Positions 34,241 to 47,634 are shown, counted from the first letter of the stretch. The stretch is DNA of 64,000 nucleotides from Erythroxylum novogranatense (GCA_029891385.1 CM057227.1:95919818-95983817), one strand, 5' to 3'. The notes: a model not told the origin generated them from the letters alone. Program-made: numbers and translations.

Positions 34241-37200
34241 TGTTGGACCCCGATCTTTGAGTGAAATTTGAATTATGAAAATGAAATTTAAGGGTGCTTG
34301 GTGAATGTATTGTATAATAGATGGCTTAAAATTTAAAGAATATTGAGAAGAAAAGAAATGATTTGATTTTGATATATTTGGGGTTTTGAGTGGATTGCTA
34401 TGGTTTATAAAATTAAGTAGATGAGTTGATTGAAATTAAGTTGAAAATCATGACTAAAAAGAGAAAGTGTGAAAATATGAAAAATTGTGAAATAGTTGAC
34501 TTTTTGGCCTTTGAAAGTTGACTTTTGATTTAGGCAAAATTTGATAAAATGGTCTTCTGAAAACTTGTAGAGTACGTTAAGAGCTTTCTGTAGCCATAAA
34601 GTTTGTAATTTTTCGATATCGGGAGTGAAAGTTATGATCAGTCAAAGTTTATGTTTGAAAGGATTGACTTTTGACTTTAATTATAATTGAAACTTTGACT
34701 GAGAAATTAACCTAGTTAGAGGTTAATTGAGCTTTGATGTTCTTCATGAAAATTTAAGGATTTGTTTTGATCTTTATTTCGATATAAAGTATGCAATTTT
34801 TCGATCTCGGAATAATAAGTTATGATTTTTACAAGTTTATATTGTGGTTTTAGCATGATTATTAGAGGATAGTATCTTTGACCGGAAAATGGACTCCTTT
34901 ATGAGTTGAATTGATTTGTATGTCCTTGATGGAAGTTGAAGAGCTTCCTTCAAGCTTTCTATAGAGACTAAGTTTGTCAAAATTGGAGTTTGGGATTAAG
35001 AGTTATGAATTTTGGAAGTTTTGGATTTTTATGTGAAAAAAAAAGGGTCAATTAACCATCATTTAATGAAACACAAGAAGGAGTGTCGTTTTTGGCTTAA
35101 TAAAGCCACGAAAATGGTCTGGAATTTCAGAAGAAGAGGAAAGAAGAAATAAGAAGGAGAAGAAGAGTGGAGATGAAGCTACCATTGGAGCTTGGATTTT
35201 TGAAAATCTAGAGAGAGAAAGAGGTAAAAGAAATTTCAATCTTTGAGTTTTATTTTGGTTTAGATTAATTAGAAATGATGTGGGTTTATGTGCTATGAGA
35301 TTTATTTAGTGATTTTCAAGTATAATGAGTTAATTTTGGTTATGGAAGATTCTAGAGAGATAAAGCTTAGTGAAGAAGATGATGAATAGTGAAATTTGGG
35401 GGTTTTTGAAATTGTTGCTTTAGATTGCTTGAATTAGTGATGAATTTGAGATTTCTTAAGTTAATTTTGATGTTTATGCTTTAGGTGAAGTTTAATTTGA
35501 AAAATTATAAATTGGAGGTTTAGGCCAAATTAGAAATTGGGGATTTTGTGAATTAATGGTGTAGAATCATCAATAATAGCATGAATTGATGAAATATGGA
35601 ATCAATTTTGAAGAAATTGTGATTTATGGTATTGAATTTGTGTAAATTGGTTTAGGCCAATTTTGAAAATTGGGGATTTTCAAAATTGGAGATTGAAATA
35701 GCTTGAATATGAGAGGAATTGATATTTCCTAAGTTCAATTTGAGAAATTAAGTTAATTATGATATTGAATTTGATTGGATTGATTTATGTTCAATTTGTA
35801 ATTTGGGGGTTTTGGAATTAGTGATGTAACTATCTTAGAATTAGTAAGAATTGATGACTTATGCATCAAATCAAGGATTAAGTTATTTATGAGATTAAAT
35901 TTTGATGAAATTGATTTAGGAAATTTTCAATTGGAAGGAAGAAAGGAGAAAAGGTCAAATTGAAGCATTGGACAAGATGCTAGCATGGATATGAGGTGGG
36001 TAGTATATTTATTTATTGAATTATAAGCTAAATGTGATTTTTGAAAATTAAAGAAAGCAAAATTTGATTTTGATTAATTATTATTGATAAAAATGTTTGA
36101 AAAAGGATGTAAATGTTTGAAATTATGATTTCAAAGGAGTAAAATGAGTTTTAGAAAATGCAAGACGATGAATTTCATGGTTTTCAAATTATGTGATTTA
36201 TGATTTGAATGATTTTAAAAAATTAGGCATATATTGTGATGCATATGTGATTTACGTGAATTGCATTAGATTGATTATGTGCAATTACGTGGATATATGC
36301 TTGTGTCATTTATGACACAATTTGATGTTATGAGTTGAAAATGTATTTAAAAAAACAAGATTTTCAAAAGTGCCTTCTGCAATCAATTCGTTTTAGTTAT
36401 ATGTTGTGGGTTTGGTCGTTCTTTTGTGAGTGAGTCATTGTCTCTACTGCTTAAGCCTTCGCCCGCCGCCCGCAATAGGCAATGGAGATCCGACACGGAC
36501 TCCTTTCACGGCTACACCGGATCTGCTATGCGGGAAAGTGTAGTACGTCCTGTTCACGGCTGCACATGACCGTTACGCGAGAATGTATTGTACGTCCTGT
36601 TAGGACCGAACCAAACCAATTATGATATTTTATGTGTTTGTAATTTGATTATGATGTGATACACCATGATGTGATGCATTCATATTTATGAAAAATTTGA
36701 GAAGTTTGAAAAAAAAATGAGAAAAAGTGAGATTATTGTGAAAAGTTTGAAAAATATGAAAAAGGGTTTGAGGAAAAAGTTTGAAAAATATGAAAAAAAG
36801 GGTTTGAGGAAATTGTTTGAAAAATTATAAAGTTTGAAAAATTAGCCTTTTGGCAAAAAGTTTATGAAAATTGATTTCTGCTTATTATTCAATTTATAAA
36901 TGTGTTATCCACGAACTTCCGAGCTCACCCCCCCTTTCATCCCCATCTCCAGGTTTCGAGCAGGAGATCGGATGAAAGAATGTGAAGACATCAGTTTCGA
37001 CATTTGTGTCAGTTAGATTTTGTGTAATTTGGATCTTTAGTATGAATATGTTATGGCTTAAGATAAGTTTGGAAAAGTGTATTTGTGTATAAAGTCGGGT
37101 GTTGTGCATGGTTTTGGAATTTGTATATAAGTTTAGTATTAAATGGAAGTATTAGATTTAGGTTTGCGTTTTGCTGGTGTTTGGATTCCGGACGGGAGAG

Positions 37201-37781
37201 TCCGATGATTCTGAGATCTGTTTGGCTTTTAGAAGTGTATTTCTTTACCCTTACAGTTTGGGTTAGGATAAAGGCAAACAGTTATCTTTCGCCAAATTTC
37301 GTAAAATTTCGTAATATGGGTCTAAAGAAATGAGTTTGAGGATTTATATGATTGTATAAGAAATGAATAAGATGAATTAAGTGAATTGAAATTGGTGAGG
37401 ATGAGTTTCCAAAAAGGGAATTGTATGGAATGGTTATGATTTGAATGAAATTGATTAAAGAGAAAAAGAAAAAAAAAATTTATACCGGATTGGAAATGTC
37501 GTAAGGTTTCCAACGCGATGAGTTTTATATGCTTCATGTTGAAACGGATGTCGGTGTGTGTTTCAGTTTGATTATTTCGATTCGCATTCGATTCGGAAAT
37601 TCTGCCTTTCGAGTTTCTCCGCTTTATTATTCGTATTTCCGATGCACAATTTTCGGAGTATTCGTTTCGCTCCGATGATGTGATTTGTTTTCGATTAGCG
37701 ATTTCTCGCTTTTCGATGCCGAATTTCATTTTTCGTGCTCCGTTTTCGGTTGGGATCCGGTTCTCGAATCGGGTCTCAACA
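34241..37781 (+). repeat. 5' LTR of the long-LTR element (3541 bp)
   Basis: Begins TGTTGGACCCC and ends GGGTCTCAACA. Nearly identical to 38391-42918 over long stretches but lacks about 1 kb present there. Six TTGACT W-box cores lie within 34496-34700. Confidence 0.93.
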
Positions 37782-38390
37782 TTTATGGTATCAGAACCCA
37801 GTAATATGATCTTACTTGGGCATATGAGTATGAGTAAGAATTTGAGAAGAGGTTGTAAAGATAAGAGTGAATTTATGAGAATGTGCTAAGTGATCATTTG
37901 ATTTTGATGAAAGAAATATGATTGTTTTTAGGAATTTGAAATTGATGTGCATGACTTGTCATGACTTATTTGAAGAATTAAAGTGATTGTTTGTTTTGGG
38001 TGTTAAGAATATGATTGATTGGAAACATGTGTTTGTGGAACTTAAGATGTGAATTGCAAAATGACTTGGGAGAAATTGATATAGCTTGTATTTCTGTGAG
38101 ATGAGAGTATGACTTTTAGAAAGATGACGTACTTGGAGATTTGATATGATATGAGTGGTAAGTGTAGAATCAATGAGTTGTGACTATAGTGATTTGATAT
38201 GATATGAGTGGTATGTGATTTGAGGAAATGAAAATTGTGAAGAGATTGAGAATATGTATGGTGAGTAAATTAGAAAAAAAAAAGATGCTTGATGATCTTT
38301 GTTTAGAAAGACAGTTTTGCAAAGATGAGGTACTTGGAGTTTAATTTAGTATGAATTTTGAGGACGAAATTCTTTTAAGAGGGGGAGAAA
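37782..38390 (+). other. Interior of the long-LTR element with PBS and polypurine tract
   Basis: TGGTATCAGAACCC at 37786-37799 is a tRNA-iMet PBS four bases after the LTR. AAGAGGGGGAGAAA at 38377-38390 is the polypurine tract. Between them are about 570 nt with no long open frame, some repeated ATTTGATATGATATGAGTGG (about 38139 and 38192), and no recognisable gag or pol. Confidence 0.9.
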
Positions 38391-41300
38391 TGTTGGACCC
38401 CGATCTTTGAGTGAAATTTGAATTATGAAAATGAAATTTAAGGGTGCTTGGTGAATGTATTGTATAATAGATGGCTTAAAATTTAAAGAATATTGAGAAA
38501 AAAAGAAATGATTTGATTTTGATATCTTTGGGGTTTTGAGTGGATTGCTATGGTTTATGAAATTAAGTAGATGAGTTGATTGAAATTAAGTTGAAAATCA
38601 TGACTAAAAAGAGAAAGTGTGAAAATATGAAAAATTGTGAAATAGTTGACTTTTTGGCCTTTGAAAGTTGACTTTTGATTTAGGCAAAATTTGATAAAAT
38701 GGTCTTCTGGAAACTTGTAGAGTACATTAAGAGCTTTCTGTAGCCATAAAGTTTGTAATTTTTCGATATCGGGAGTGAAAGTTATGATCAGTCAAAGTTT
38801 ATGTTTGAAAGGATTGACTTTTGACTTTAATTATAATTGAAACTTTGACTGAGAAATTAACCTAGTTAGAGGATAATTGAGCTTTGATGTTCTTCATGAA
38901 AATTTAAGGATTTGTTTTGATCTTTATTTCGATATAAAGTATGCAATTTTTCGATCTCGGAATAATAAGTTATGATTTTTACAAGTTTATATTGTGGTTT
39001 TAGCATGATTATTAGAGGATAGTATCTTTGACCAGAAAATGGACTCCTTTATGAGTTGAATTGATTTGTATGTCCTTGATGGAAGTTGAAGAGCTTCCTT
39101 CAAGCTTTCTATAGAGACTAAGTTTGTCAAAATTGGAGTTCGGGATTAAGAGTTATGAATTTTGGAAGTTTTGATTTTATGTGAAAAAAAGAAAAAAGAG
39201 AAATTTGTTTTATCCCGTCATTAGGCGACGACGATCGCCTCTAGCGATGACGAGTGTTTAGCTCGCGTCACTAGGCGACGATCGCCCGTAGTGATGGCGG
39301 CGTTCGCCACACGTCACCAGGCGACTGTCGCCTGAGGCAGCGAGCCTTCGCCTCACCTAGTCTTGCACCATTTCGCTCCATCTACTGCGTTTTGTTTCTC
39401 CAATACGACGCCGTTTTGATTTTTCTTGCTTGTTATTTCCTCCAATCCGACCTTTGTTCACTATTTTGCTTATATCTTTTTCGTCCGACATCCGACTGAG
39501 TCGATTCTTGCGGCGTTGGATTCCTAAGACAATTATCTACATCCTCATATAAATTTGTGAATTTTTTAGATTAAATTAATGGTGATTAATTTAATCAAAG
39601 TGAGTTGGGAAATTTTCCGAACATAGTTTAGTATTTTGTGAAATTCGGGATCTGTAGAGATCCGATTGAAGTGATTCTTGAGGCGAAATAAAGATAAGAC
39701 AAGGGGCTACAAATCATATGAAGAAATGAAATGTCAATTTTGCCCCTAAGACCTTCGAATTATGAATGGAAGTTCGGATTAGGGTGTAATTTTTGGATTA
39801 GGAACACCTGAGAGTATTTTGAGCATAACTTTTGATCTGGGAATCGAAATGAGGCGATTCTTGTTTTGAATTAAACTAGAGACATAAGGATACAATTGTT
39901 ATGAAGACATTGAGTTTCAATTTTTGGATTAAGAATGTTAACTTTTGGACGGAAATAATCGTACATAGAAAATATGTTAGAATGTGGATATACCCGAACT
40001 GTTTTGCGCATAACTTTTGGTATAGTGATCCGAATTGAGCGCGGTTGGTGGCGTTGGATTCGTATGATTGAGAGGAACATTTATCTAGAAGGAAGTTTGG
40101 ACAAATTCCTTCAGCTTGATAGTACGAATCAACCCACAAGTAACCATAACTTTAAGCTTTGAATGGAGGGCAAAATGGTCAATTAACCATCATTTAATGA
40201 AACACAAGAAGGAGTGTCGTTTTTGGCTTAATAAATCCACGAAAATGGTCTGGAATTTCAGAAGAAGAGGAAAGAAGAAATAAGAAGGAGAAGAAGAGTG
40301 GAGATGAAGCTACCATTGGAGCTTGGATTTTCGAAAATCTAGAGAGAGAAAGAGGTAAAAGAAATTTCAATCTTTGAGTTTTATTTTGGTTTAGATTAAT
40401 TAGAAATGATGTGGGTTTATGTGCTATGAGATTTATTTAGTGATTTTCAAGTATAATGAGTTAATTTTGGTTATGGAAGATTCTAGAGAGAGAAAGCTTA
40501 GTGAAGAAGATGATGAATAGTGAAATTTGGGGGGTTTTTGAAATTGTTGCTTTAGATTGCTTGAATTAGTGATGAATTTGAGATTTCTTAAGTTAATTTT
40601 GATGTTTATGCTTTAGGTGAAGTTTAATTTGAAAAATTGTAAATTGGAGGTTTAGGCCAAATTAGAAATTGGGGATTTTGTGAATTAATGGTGTAGAATC
40701 ATCAATAATAGCATGAATTGATGAAATATGGAATCAATTTTGAAGAAATTGTGATTTATGGTATTGAATTTGTGTAATTGGTTTAGGCCAATTTTGAAAA
40801 TTGGGGATTTTCAAAATTGGAGATTGAAATAACTTGAATATGAGAGGAATTGATATTTCCTAAGTTCAATTTGAGAAATTAAGTTAATTATGATATTGAA
40901 TTTGATTGGATTGATTTAGGTTCAATTTGTAATTTGGGAGTTTTTGGAATTAGTGATGTAACTATCTTGAATTAGTAAGAATTGATGACTTATGCATCAA
41001 ATCAAGGATTAAGTTATTTATGAGATTAAATTTTGATGAAATTGATTTAGGAATTTTCAATTGGAAGGAAGAAAGGAGAAAAGGTCAAATTGAAGCATTG
41101 GACAAGATGCTAGCATGGATATGAGGTGGGTAGTATATTTATTTATTGAATTATAAGCTAAATGTGATTTTTGAAAATTAAAGAAAGCAAAATTTGATTT
41201 TGATCAATTATTATTGATAAAATGTTTGAAAAGGATGTAAATGTTTGAAATTATGATTTCAAAGGAGTAAAATGAGTTTTAGAAAATGCAAGACGATGAA

Positions 41301-42918
41301 TTTCATGGTTTTCAAATTATGTGATTTATGATTTGAATGATTTTAAAAAAATTAGTGCATATATTGTGATGCATATGTGATTTACGTGAATTGCATTAGA
41401 TTGATTATGTGCAATTATGTGGATATATGCTTGTGTCATTTATGACACAATTTGATGTTATGAGTTGAAAAATGTATTTAAAAAAAAACAAGATTTTCGA
41501 AAAGTGCCTTCGGATAATCTGAATTCCGTTTTCGTTATATGTTAAGTGGGTTTGGTCAGGTTCTTTTGTGAGTCAGCGCTGTCTCTACCTGTTTAAGCCT
41601 TCGCCCGGCTGCCTGCAATAGGCAATGGAGATCCGATTATGGACTCCTTTCACGGCTACACTGGACTGCTATGCGGGAAAGTGTAGTACGTCCTGTTCAC
41701 GGCTGCACATGACCGTTATGCGGGAATGTGCAGTACATCCTGTTAAGACCGAACCAAACCAATTATGATGTTTTATGTGTTTGTAATTTGATTATGATGT
41801 GATACACCATGATGTGATGCATTCATATTTATGAAAATTTTGAGAAGTTTGAAAAAAAAATGAGAAAAAGTGAGATTATTGTGAAAAGTTTGAAAAATAT
41901 GAAAAAGGGTTTGAGGAAAAAGTTTGAAAAATATGAAAAAAAGGGTTTGAGGAAATTGTTTGAAAAATTATAAAGTTTGAAAAATTAGCCTTTTGGCAAA
42001 AAGTTTATGAAAATTGATTTCGCTTATTATTCAATTTATAAATGTGTTATCCACGAGCTTCGAAGCTCACCCCCTTTCATCCCCATCTTCGTGTTTCGAC
42101 GTGAGATCGGATGAAAGAATGTGAAGACATCGGTTTTACATTTGTGTCGCTTAGATTTTGTGTAATTTGGATCTTTAGTATGAATATGTTTATGGCTTAA
42201 GATAAGTTTGGAAAAGTGTATTTGTGTATAAAGTCCGTGTTGTGTATGGTTTTGGAATTTGTATATGAGTTTAGTATTAAATGGAAGTATTAGATTTAGG
42301 TTTGCGTTTCTTTGGTGTTTGGATTCGGACGGAGAGTCCGATGATTCGAGATCTGCTTGGCTTTTAGAAGTGTATTTCTTTACCTCGCAGGTTTGGGTTA
42401 GGATAAAGGCAGTCGTTATGCTGCCGAAATTTCGGTAATATGGGTCTAAAGAAATGAGTTTGAGGATTTATATGATTGTATAAGAAATGAATAAGATGAA
42501 TTAAGTGAACTGAAATTGGTGAGGATGAGTTTCCAAAAAGGGAATTGTATGGAATGGTTATGATTTGAATGAGATTGATTAAAGAGAAAAAGAAAAAGAA
42601 AAAGAAAAAAAAAATTTATACCGGATTGGAAATGGCGTAAGGTTTCCAACGCGATGAGTTTTCTATGCTTCATGTTTGAAACGGATGTCGGTGTGTGTTT
42701 CAGTTTGATTATTTCGATTCGCATTCGATTCGGAAATTCTGCCTTTCGAGTTTCTCCGCTTTATTATTCGTATTTCCGATGCACAATTTTCGGAGTATTC
42801 GTTTCGCTCCGATGATGCGATTTGTTTTCGATTAGCGATTTCTCGCTTTTCGATGCCGAATTCCGTTTTTCGTGCTCCGTTTTCGGTTGGGATCCGATTC
42901 TCGGATCGGGTCCCAGCA
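38391..42918 (+). repeat. 3' LTR of the long-LTR element (4528 bp)
   Basis: Begins TGTTGGACCCC and ends GGGTCCCAGCA. It contains an extra segment at about 39187-40170 that the other LTR lacks, with GC-rich GGCGACGATCGCC-type short repeats at 39216-39360. Confidence 0.93.
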
Positions 42919-44234
42919 GTACCATAAGCTGGAAAGTCATTAATAGTCCACATTAAAACTGCATGCAATCGAAAATTCTCTCCTTTTGTAACATTAAATA
43001 CATCAAAACCATCCTCCCATAACTTCTTTAACTCATCTATTAGTGGTCTCATATAGACGTCAATGTCTCTACCGACCGCTTTCGGACCTGGAATAACCAA
43101 CGATAGCATAAAGAATGACTCATCCATACACATCCAAGGGGGTGAATTGTATGCTAAGAGAACAACAGGCCACACGTTATATGAAACTGACAAATTACCA
43201 TGTGGATTGAATCCATCAGTTGCTAACCCTAGTCTCACATTACGTGGTTCTCTGGCAAACTCAGGATATAGCTCATCAAAGCTCTTCCAAGCTTCTCCAT
43301 CCGAAGGATGAACCATGTTATCACTGTCACCTTTAGCCCTATCATTATGCCACGTCATTTCTTTAGCGGTCTTACTTGACATGAATAATCGTTGTAATCT
43401 AGACTGCAATGGAAAGTACCGCAATACTTTATGTGGTATCTTCTTACCCCTGCCATCATTAATTCGCCATCTTGATGTTCCACACTGGGGACAACTTTCC
43501 AAGTCCTCATACTCTTTCCAATATAGGCAACAATCGTACTTACATGCATGTATCGACACATAACCCAAGCCTAGGCTCTGTAAGAATTGATTTGCTTCAT
43601 AATAGGACTTTGGCAAAGATTTACCATTCAGTAATACGTCCTTCAACAGAGCAAGTAACATGTCAAATGACTTATTGCTCCACTTGTTGTACACTTTTAA
43701 ATAAAGCAACTTCATTAGAAAAGACAACTTTGAATAATTCGTACATCCTGGGTACAACTCTTCAGCAGCTTTACTCAACAATTCATGAAAGCCACCCATA
43801 GTAGAATGTTCAATGCCTGTAGGACGACTCCTTCCGCCTTGATTAATTGGATGGTCATTAACGAAAGTACCCACATCATCAAGCAAAGCTTGCATCCCAT
43901 CATCCTCCTCGTCGCTATCACCTTCATTAATATCAATGCCCGTCCCATCTACGTCAACATTTGCAGTGTCAAGCCTTTCTTCCCTAGGAATAAATCTATA
44001 TGTTGGCACTTCACCATGTAAAACCCAGCGGGTGTATGATTGGTCCATGCCGAATTGCATTAAATGTTCAAACACATTTGTCTGAGATCTCTTATAACAA
44101 TTCATACAACGTGCACAAGGGCATGCAATGTCACACTCTTTGCCCTTTTTTCCAGCGACAAAATTCATAAACATCCTTACTCCATCAATGTATTCACGAG
44201 AAACTCTTACACTTTTCATCCAACTCTTGTCCAT
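42919..44234 (-). pseudogene. CACTA TNP2 transposase gene, 5' portion
   Basis: From ATG 44234 the protein starts MDKSWMKSVRVSREYIDGV with a Cys-rich CPCARCMNC, the Transpos_assoc N-terminal domain. Then come an acidic linker (EGDSDEEDDG), LLYLKVYNKWSNKSFDMLL, CPQCGTSRW and the Transposase_21 core with LGLATDGFNPHG and DESFFMLSLVIPGPKA. DGFNP holds one of the acidic residues conserved in CACTA transposases. About 437 codons are open up to the LTR element at 42918; the continuation is at 34240. TNP2 would bind and cut the element ends in the nucleus. The frame into the LTR (to 42663) is accidental. Confidence 0.9.
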
Positions 44235-44574
44235 ATAACAACAAATACCTATTAATTCAGTATAAGATGGAGAACATTATGTTATGTTAGTAAGCGAAGG
44301 ATGGGGACAGTTTACTACGCACCTAAATGAAGTATTAGAAAACCTAATCTGTAAAGGAGGAAAACTAAATTTTTTCGTTTAGTTACTTTAACATAATAGT
44401 TCCCATCATGTTAAGGAGAACATATTATGTTTTGTAATGGGTACTAATTGATGTGCTAAAAGTAGCTTGACAGTTATGATTGCCAATGGGCTACTAATTG
44501 CTGACCCCAAATTATTAGGTTAGGCTCTAACATATCTAACTACCTATGAGAGTCATATATTAAAAAAGGCCTAA

Positions 44575-44905
44575 ACCATTGTTTAACAACTTAGAAAATT
44601 TAAAAGCAGACATATTTTTATAAATACAAAATCGAAGCTAATACATCTGTGCAAAATTATGGCAAAGAACAAATTATGGCATCTCATATCGCAAATTCAA
44701 TAGATATAGTATGAATGCAAACAAAACAATTAACAATCCAGCAACTTAGAAGTTAGCATACCTGGTTCTTGTTTTCCAATGGCTACTCCAACTATCTCCT
44801 CCTCACACTTGCAAATAGAATCTGCCATAAAGCACGAAAAATTAGAACTACACTATTAAACACAATTACCAAATTATCCATGTGTAATAAGAAAAGAAAT
44901 AACAT
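44575..44905 (-). repeat. Direct duplication inside the CACTA element, copy 1
   Basis: Matches 46424-46757 along its length with scattered changes. On the minus strand it holds a possible small exon ending GAACCAG/GTATGC, a splice-donor form. Confidence 0.8.
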
Positions 44906-45005
44906 ATCTATCATCAACTTTCTTAACATACACACAATAATCATACTCACATCTTCTATAGCCAATTCATATCATAGAGTAGTTAAACCTTTTATATCAT
45001 TACCA

Positions 45006-45040
45006 AAAAAATTCATTTTAACATATAAAATGAATTTTTT
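45006..45040. repeat. 15-bp perfect inverted repeat
   Basis: AAAAAATTCATTTTA, loop ACATA, then its exact inverse. Confidence 0.8.
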
Positions 45041-46423
45041 ATTTTACATGTCAAGTGTTCATTTCTAACAAGCTCGTTCAAATATCAAATTTAGTGCTCT
45101 GAAAAGCTCATTGACATCTATGACAACAAGAAGGTGCTATTTGACATCGATTCTCACCGACAACAAGCAGCAGTAGCTACTTTTGAGGTTTCTGATCCAT
45201 ATCACTCAAAGCTAACTAATGTGATTGTTTAAAGGTTCCTAAACATTGTAAGTATTCAACCTAATAAGTTTGTATCATTTTTTAGCTTCAAAAGGAAAAA
45301 AGGATTGATGATTTGCTATAATAGCAGTCACTCTCTAGAACAAACAGTTACATTTCCAAGAGTGATAGTAGCATAGGTAAGTGAGATAACTAAATTAGGG
45401 GATTAAAAAAATTGAGTCAGTGAGCTACAGGAGTGACATAATTCACCTAGATATCAACTGTGCATTTTCACAGTAAATCAACTTTTGAGTTGAGGCAAGC
45501 TTGACGTTAAGGTGTTGTGAATTGACATTTTTTGTTGCATGAGTTCTTTCATAGCCATATTAAGTTTCCAAACGTTTGCATAAGTTGATAGGATTTAAGT
45601 CTTGAAACTTTAAAGCTTCAACATCTGGTAACTGTTTCATAAAAACAGTCCATTACAGAAATAGCATTGAATAATGAAAGGGGTGCTCCAATTTTTTTAC
45701 AATTTGTTAGCCTCTAAATGATCATATAGAATGCTCGGATATTAAGGAAAAGGCCAGATTTGTTTCATGCAATGAAATGCAATTGACACAGTCGTATTTC
45801 ATTTTGAAAGTAATAAGGGATTTCCATTTAAATGCTAAGGACTTTTTTGTAGAGTTACACACAGAAATGATTCATGAAACAAGGCAAAAGAATAATAAAA
45901 TAGTAGTATGCATATCAACATCACCGTAAAGAATATGGAAGAAAATGCTTGTACTAGTCTAGTTTTATAGGTTTTGGTAGAAGATTGAAGATCAAATATA
46001 TTTGTAAAAATTGAGACTCCTCCTAATCGAAAATTTTCCTCTGCTTCAAACTATAAGTTTTGTATATGTATATTTCGTTGCCTACACCCTCAAAACCAAT
46101 CCAAATCTGCTTCAGATTTAATTATTGAACAGAACATCAACTACTCCTTTTCTCAAATTCAAAAACAACTTCAAAATGCTACTGGAAAACAAAACAAGAA
46201 TGACACATAACAAGGAAAAATGAAACTCAAGGAAAATTGATATTGAATCAAGGTTTTCGGTTTTTTTTTCGCACTATCCTTTTTTAAAATGAAGAGGATG
46301 ATGAGCTTTATATTAGCTCTCATATGTTCTGCTACAATTTGATTTTAAACTGAAATCTAAACTCTTGGAATGATGAATAAAACTAGACTAGTACAAGCAT
46401 TTTCTGATTTAGCAAGACACAAA

Positions 46424-46757
46424 CCATTATTTAACAACTTAGAAAATTTAAAAGAAGACAGATTGTTATAAATACATAATCGAAGCTATGACATCTGTAC
46501 AAATTTATGGCAAAGAACAAATTATGGCATCTCATATAGCAAATTCAATAGCTATAGTATGAATGCAAACAAAACAATTAAAAATCCAGCAACTTAAAAG
46601 TTAGAATACCTGGTTCTTGTTTTCCAATGGCTACTCCAACTATCTCCTCCTCACACTTGCAAATAGAATCTGTCATAAAGGGCAAAAAAATAGAACTACA
46701 CCTTTAAACACAATTACCAAATTATCCATATGTAATAAAGAAACAAATAACAAATAA
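46424..46757 (-). repeat. Direct duplication inside the CACTA element, copy 2
   Basis: Second copy, about 1850 bp away; the donor-like end here reads GAACCAG/GTATTC. Confidence 0.8.
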
Positions 46758-47556
46758 CAAATAACAAATATACAAAATGAGGAAGACAAACATAAATCAT
46801 AGATTATAAATCATAAATCATATATATATATATATACTTATTTGCAATCATTGCTCGAAAAGATTGCTGTCATTGGCACATCAAAATAAAAGCTTATACA
46901 CCGAATTTTGAGAACTAGTAATCAGCACCAAGGTGATCAATTATTACTTCACACTGAAGATATAAAACTAATTCTGCCAAGCCAGGAGAGAAATGATGAT
47001 TTCTTTAACTTTATCTTACATGTAAAGGAAACAAAGTTTTGAGTTTGAAATTTATAAGAAAGTTTATATAAATTAAAGGCGCACTAGGAACCTTACATCA
47101 GATTCCTCTTTTCCCAATTTTATATTATTTTTTCTCTTTCTACTACTTCCTACTATCTCAATACTATCAAATATGTCCTAATCATGATTGGAGGGAGGGC
47201 ATGAGGATGTTTGACTAAGTGTTGATCTTTAAGAGAGATTAATTGGAAGATTTATTTATAACTTAGGAATCGACCTATTTATAAGGAGAAATATTTAAGG
47301 TTACAATTTTTAGGACATGTTAAAGATTAGAGGTCTTTGGAATAGAAGTAGTAGAGGGATATTATCCAACTGCACCTTCTTGCAAAGGAGTTTTAATATG
47401 AATTGTGATTCAAAAGCCTTAAGTGAGTTTTAATGGTCTTCGAAGCAAAAATTGATCTCGTAGGTTTATAAGTTTTGGATTAAGGAGGATCGAATTAGGA
47501 AGATGGTTTTGGAGGTTTACTTCCATACATAATCAAATTGCACGATCTTAGTCGCT

Positions 47557-47634
47557 TTTAGGTGTATTGAATAAAATTATATAAAGTAGTATGACTTAAT
47601 CTTGATTAGCGTATTTTATTCAATACACCTAAAA
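47557..47634. repeat. 22-bp perfect inverted repeat
   Basis: Arms 47557-47578 and 47613-47634 (TTTTAGGTGTATTGAATAAA core) around a 34-nt loop. The sequence after the left arm (AAAATTATATAAAGTAGTAT) recurs directly after the right arm, 58 bp on. Confidence 0.8.

Larger units (their letters stand above)
34241..42918 (+). mobile_element. Non-autonomous long-LTR retrotransposon (LARD-like) in TNP2
   Basis: 8678 bp flanked by the duplication GTACC (34236-34240 and 42919-42923). Two LTRs of 3541 and 4528 bp enclose only 609 bp. A PBS and polypurine tract on the plus strand give the orientation. There is no gag or pol. The interior ends with TTTTGAGGACGAAATTC and TTTTAAGAGGGGGAGAAA, the type of 3' end seen in Tekay/Del gypsy elements, so it is likely a mobilised derivative of that lineage (inference). 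It splits TNP2 after the codons for DFPAYGT. Confidence 0.93.

Noticed and set aside
42663..42918. The TNP2 frame appears to extend 85 codons past DFPAYGT
   Set aside because: This is read-through into the LTR of the inserted element; the true continuation is at 34240.
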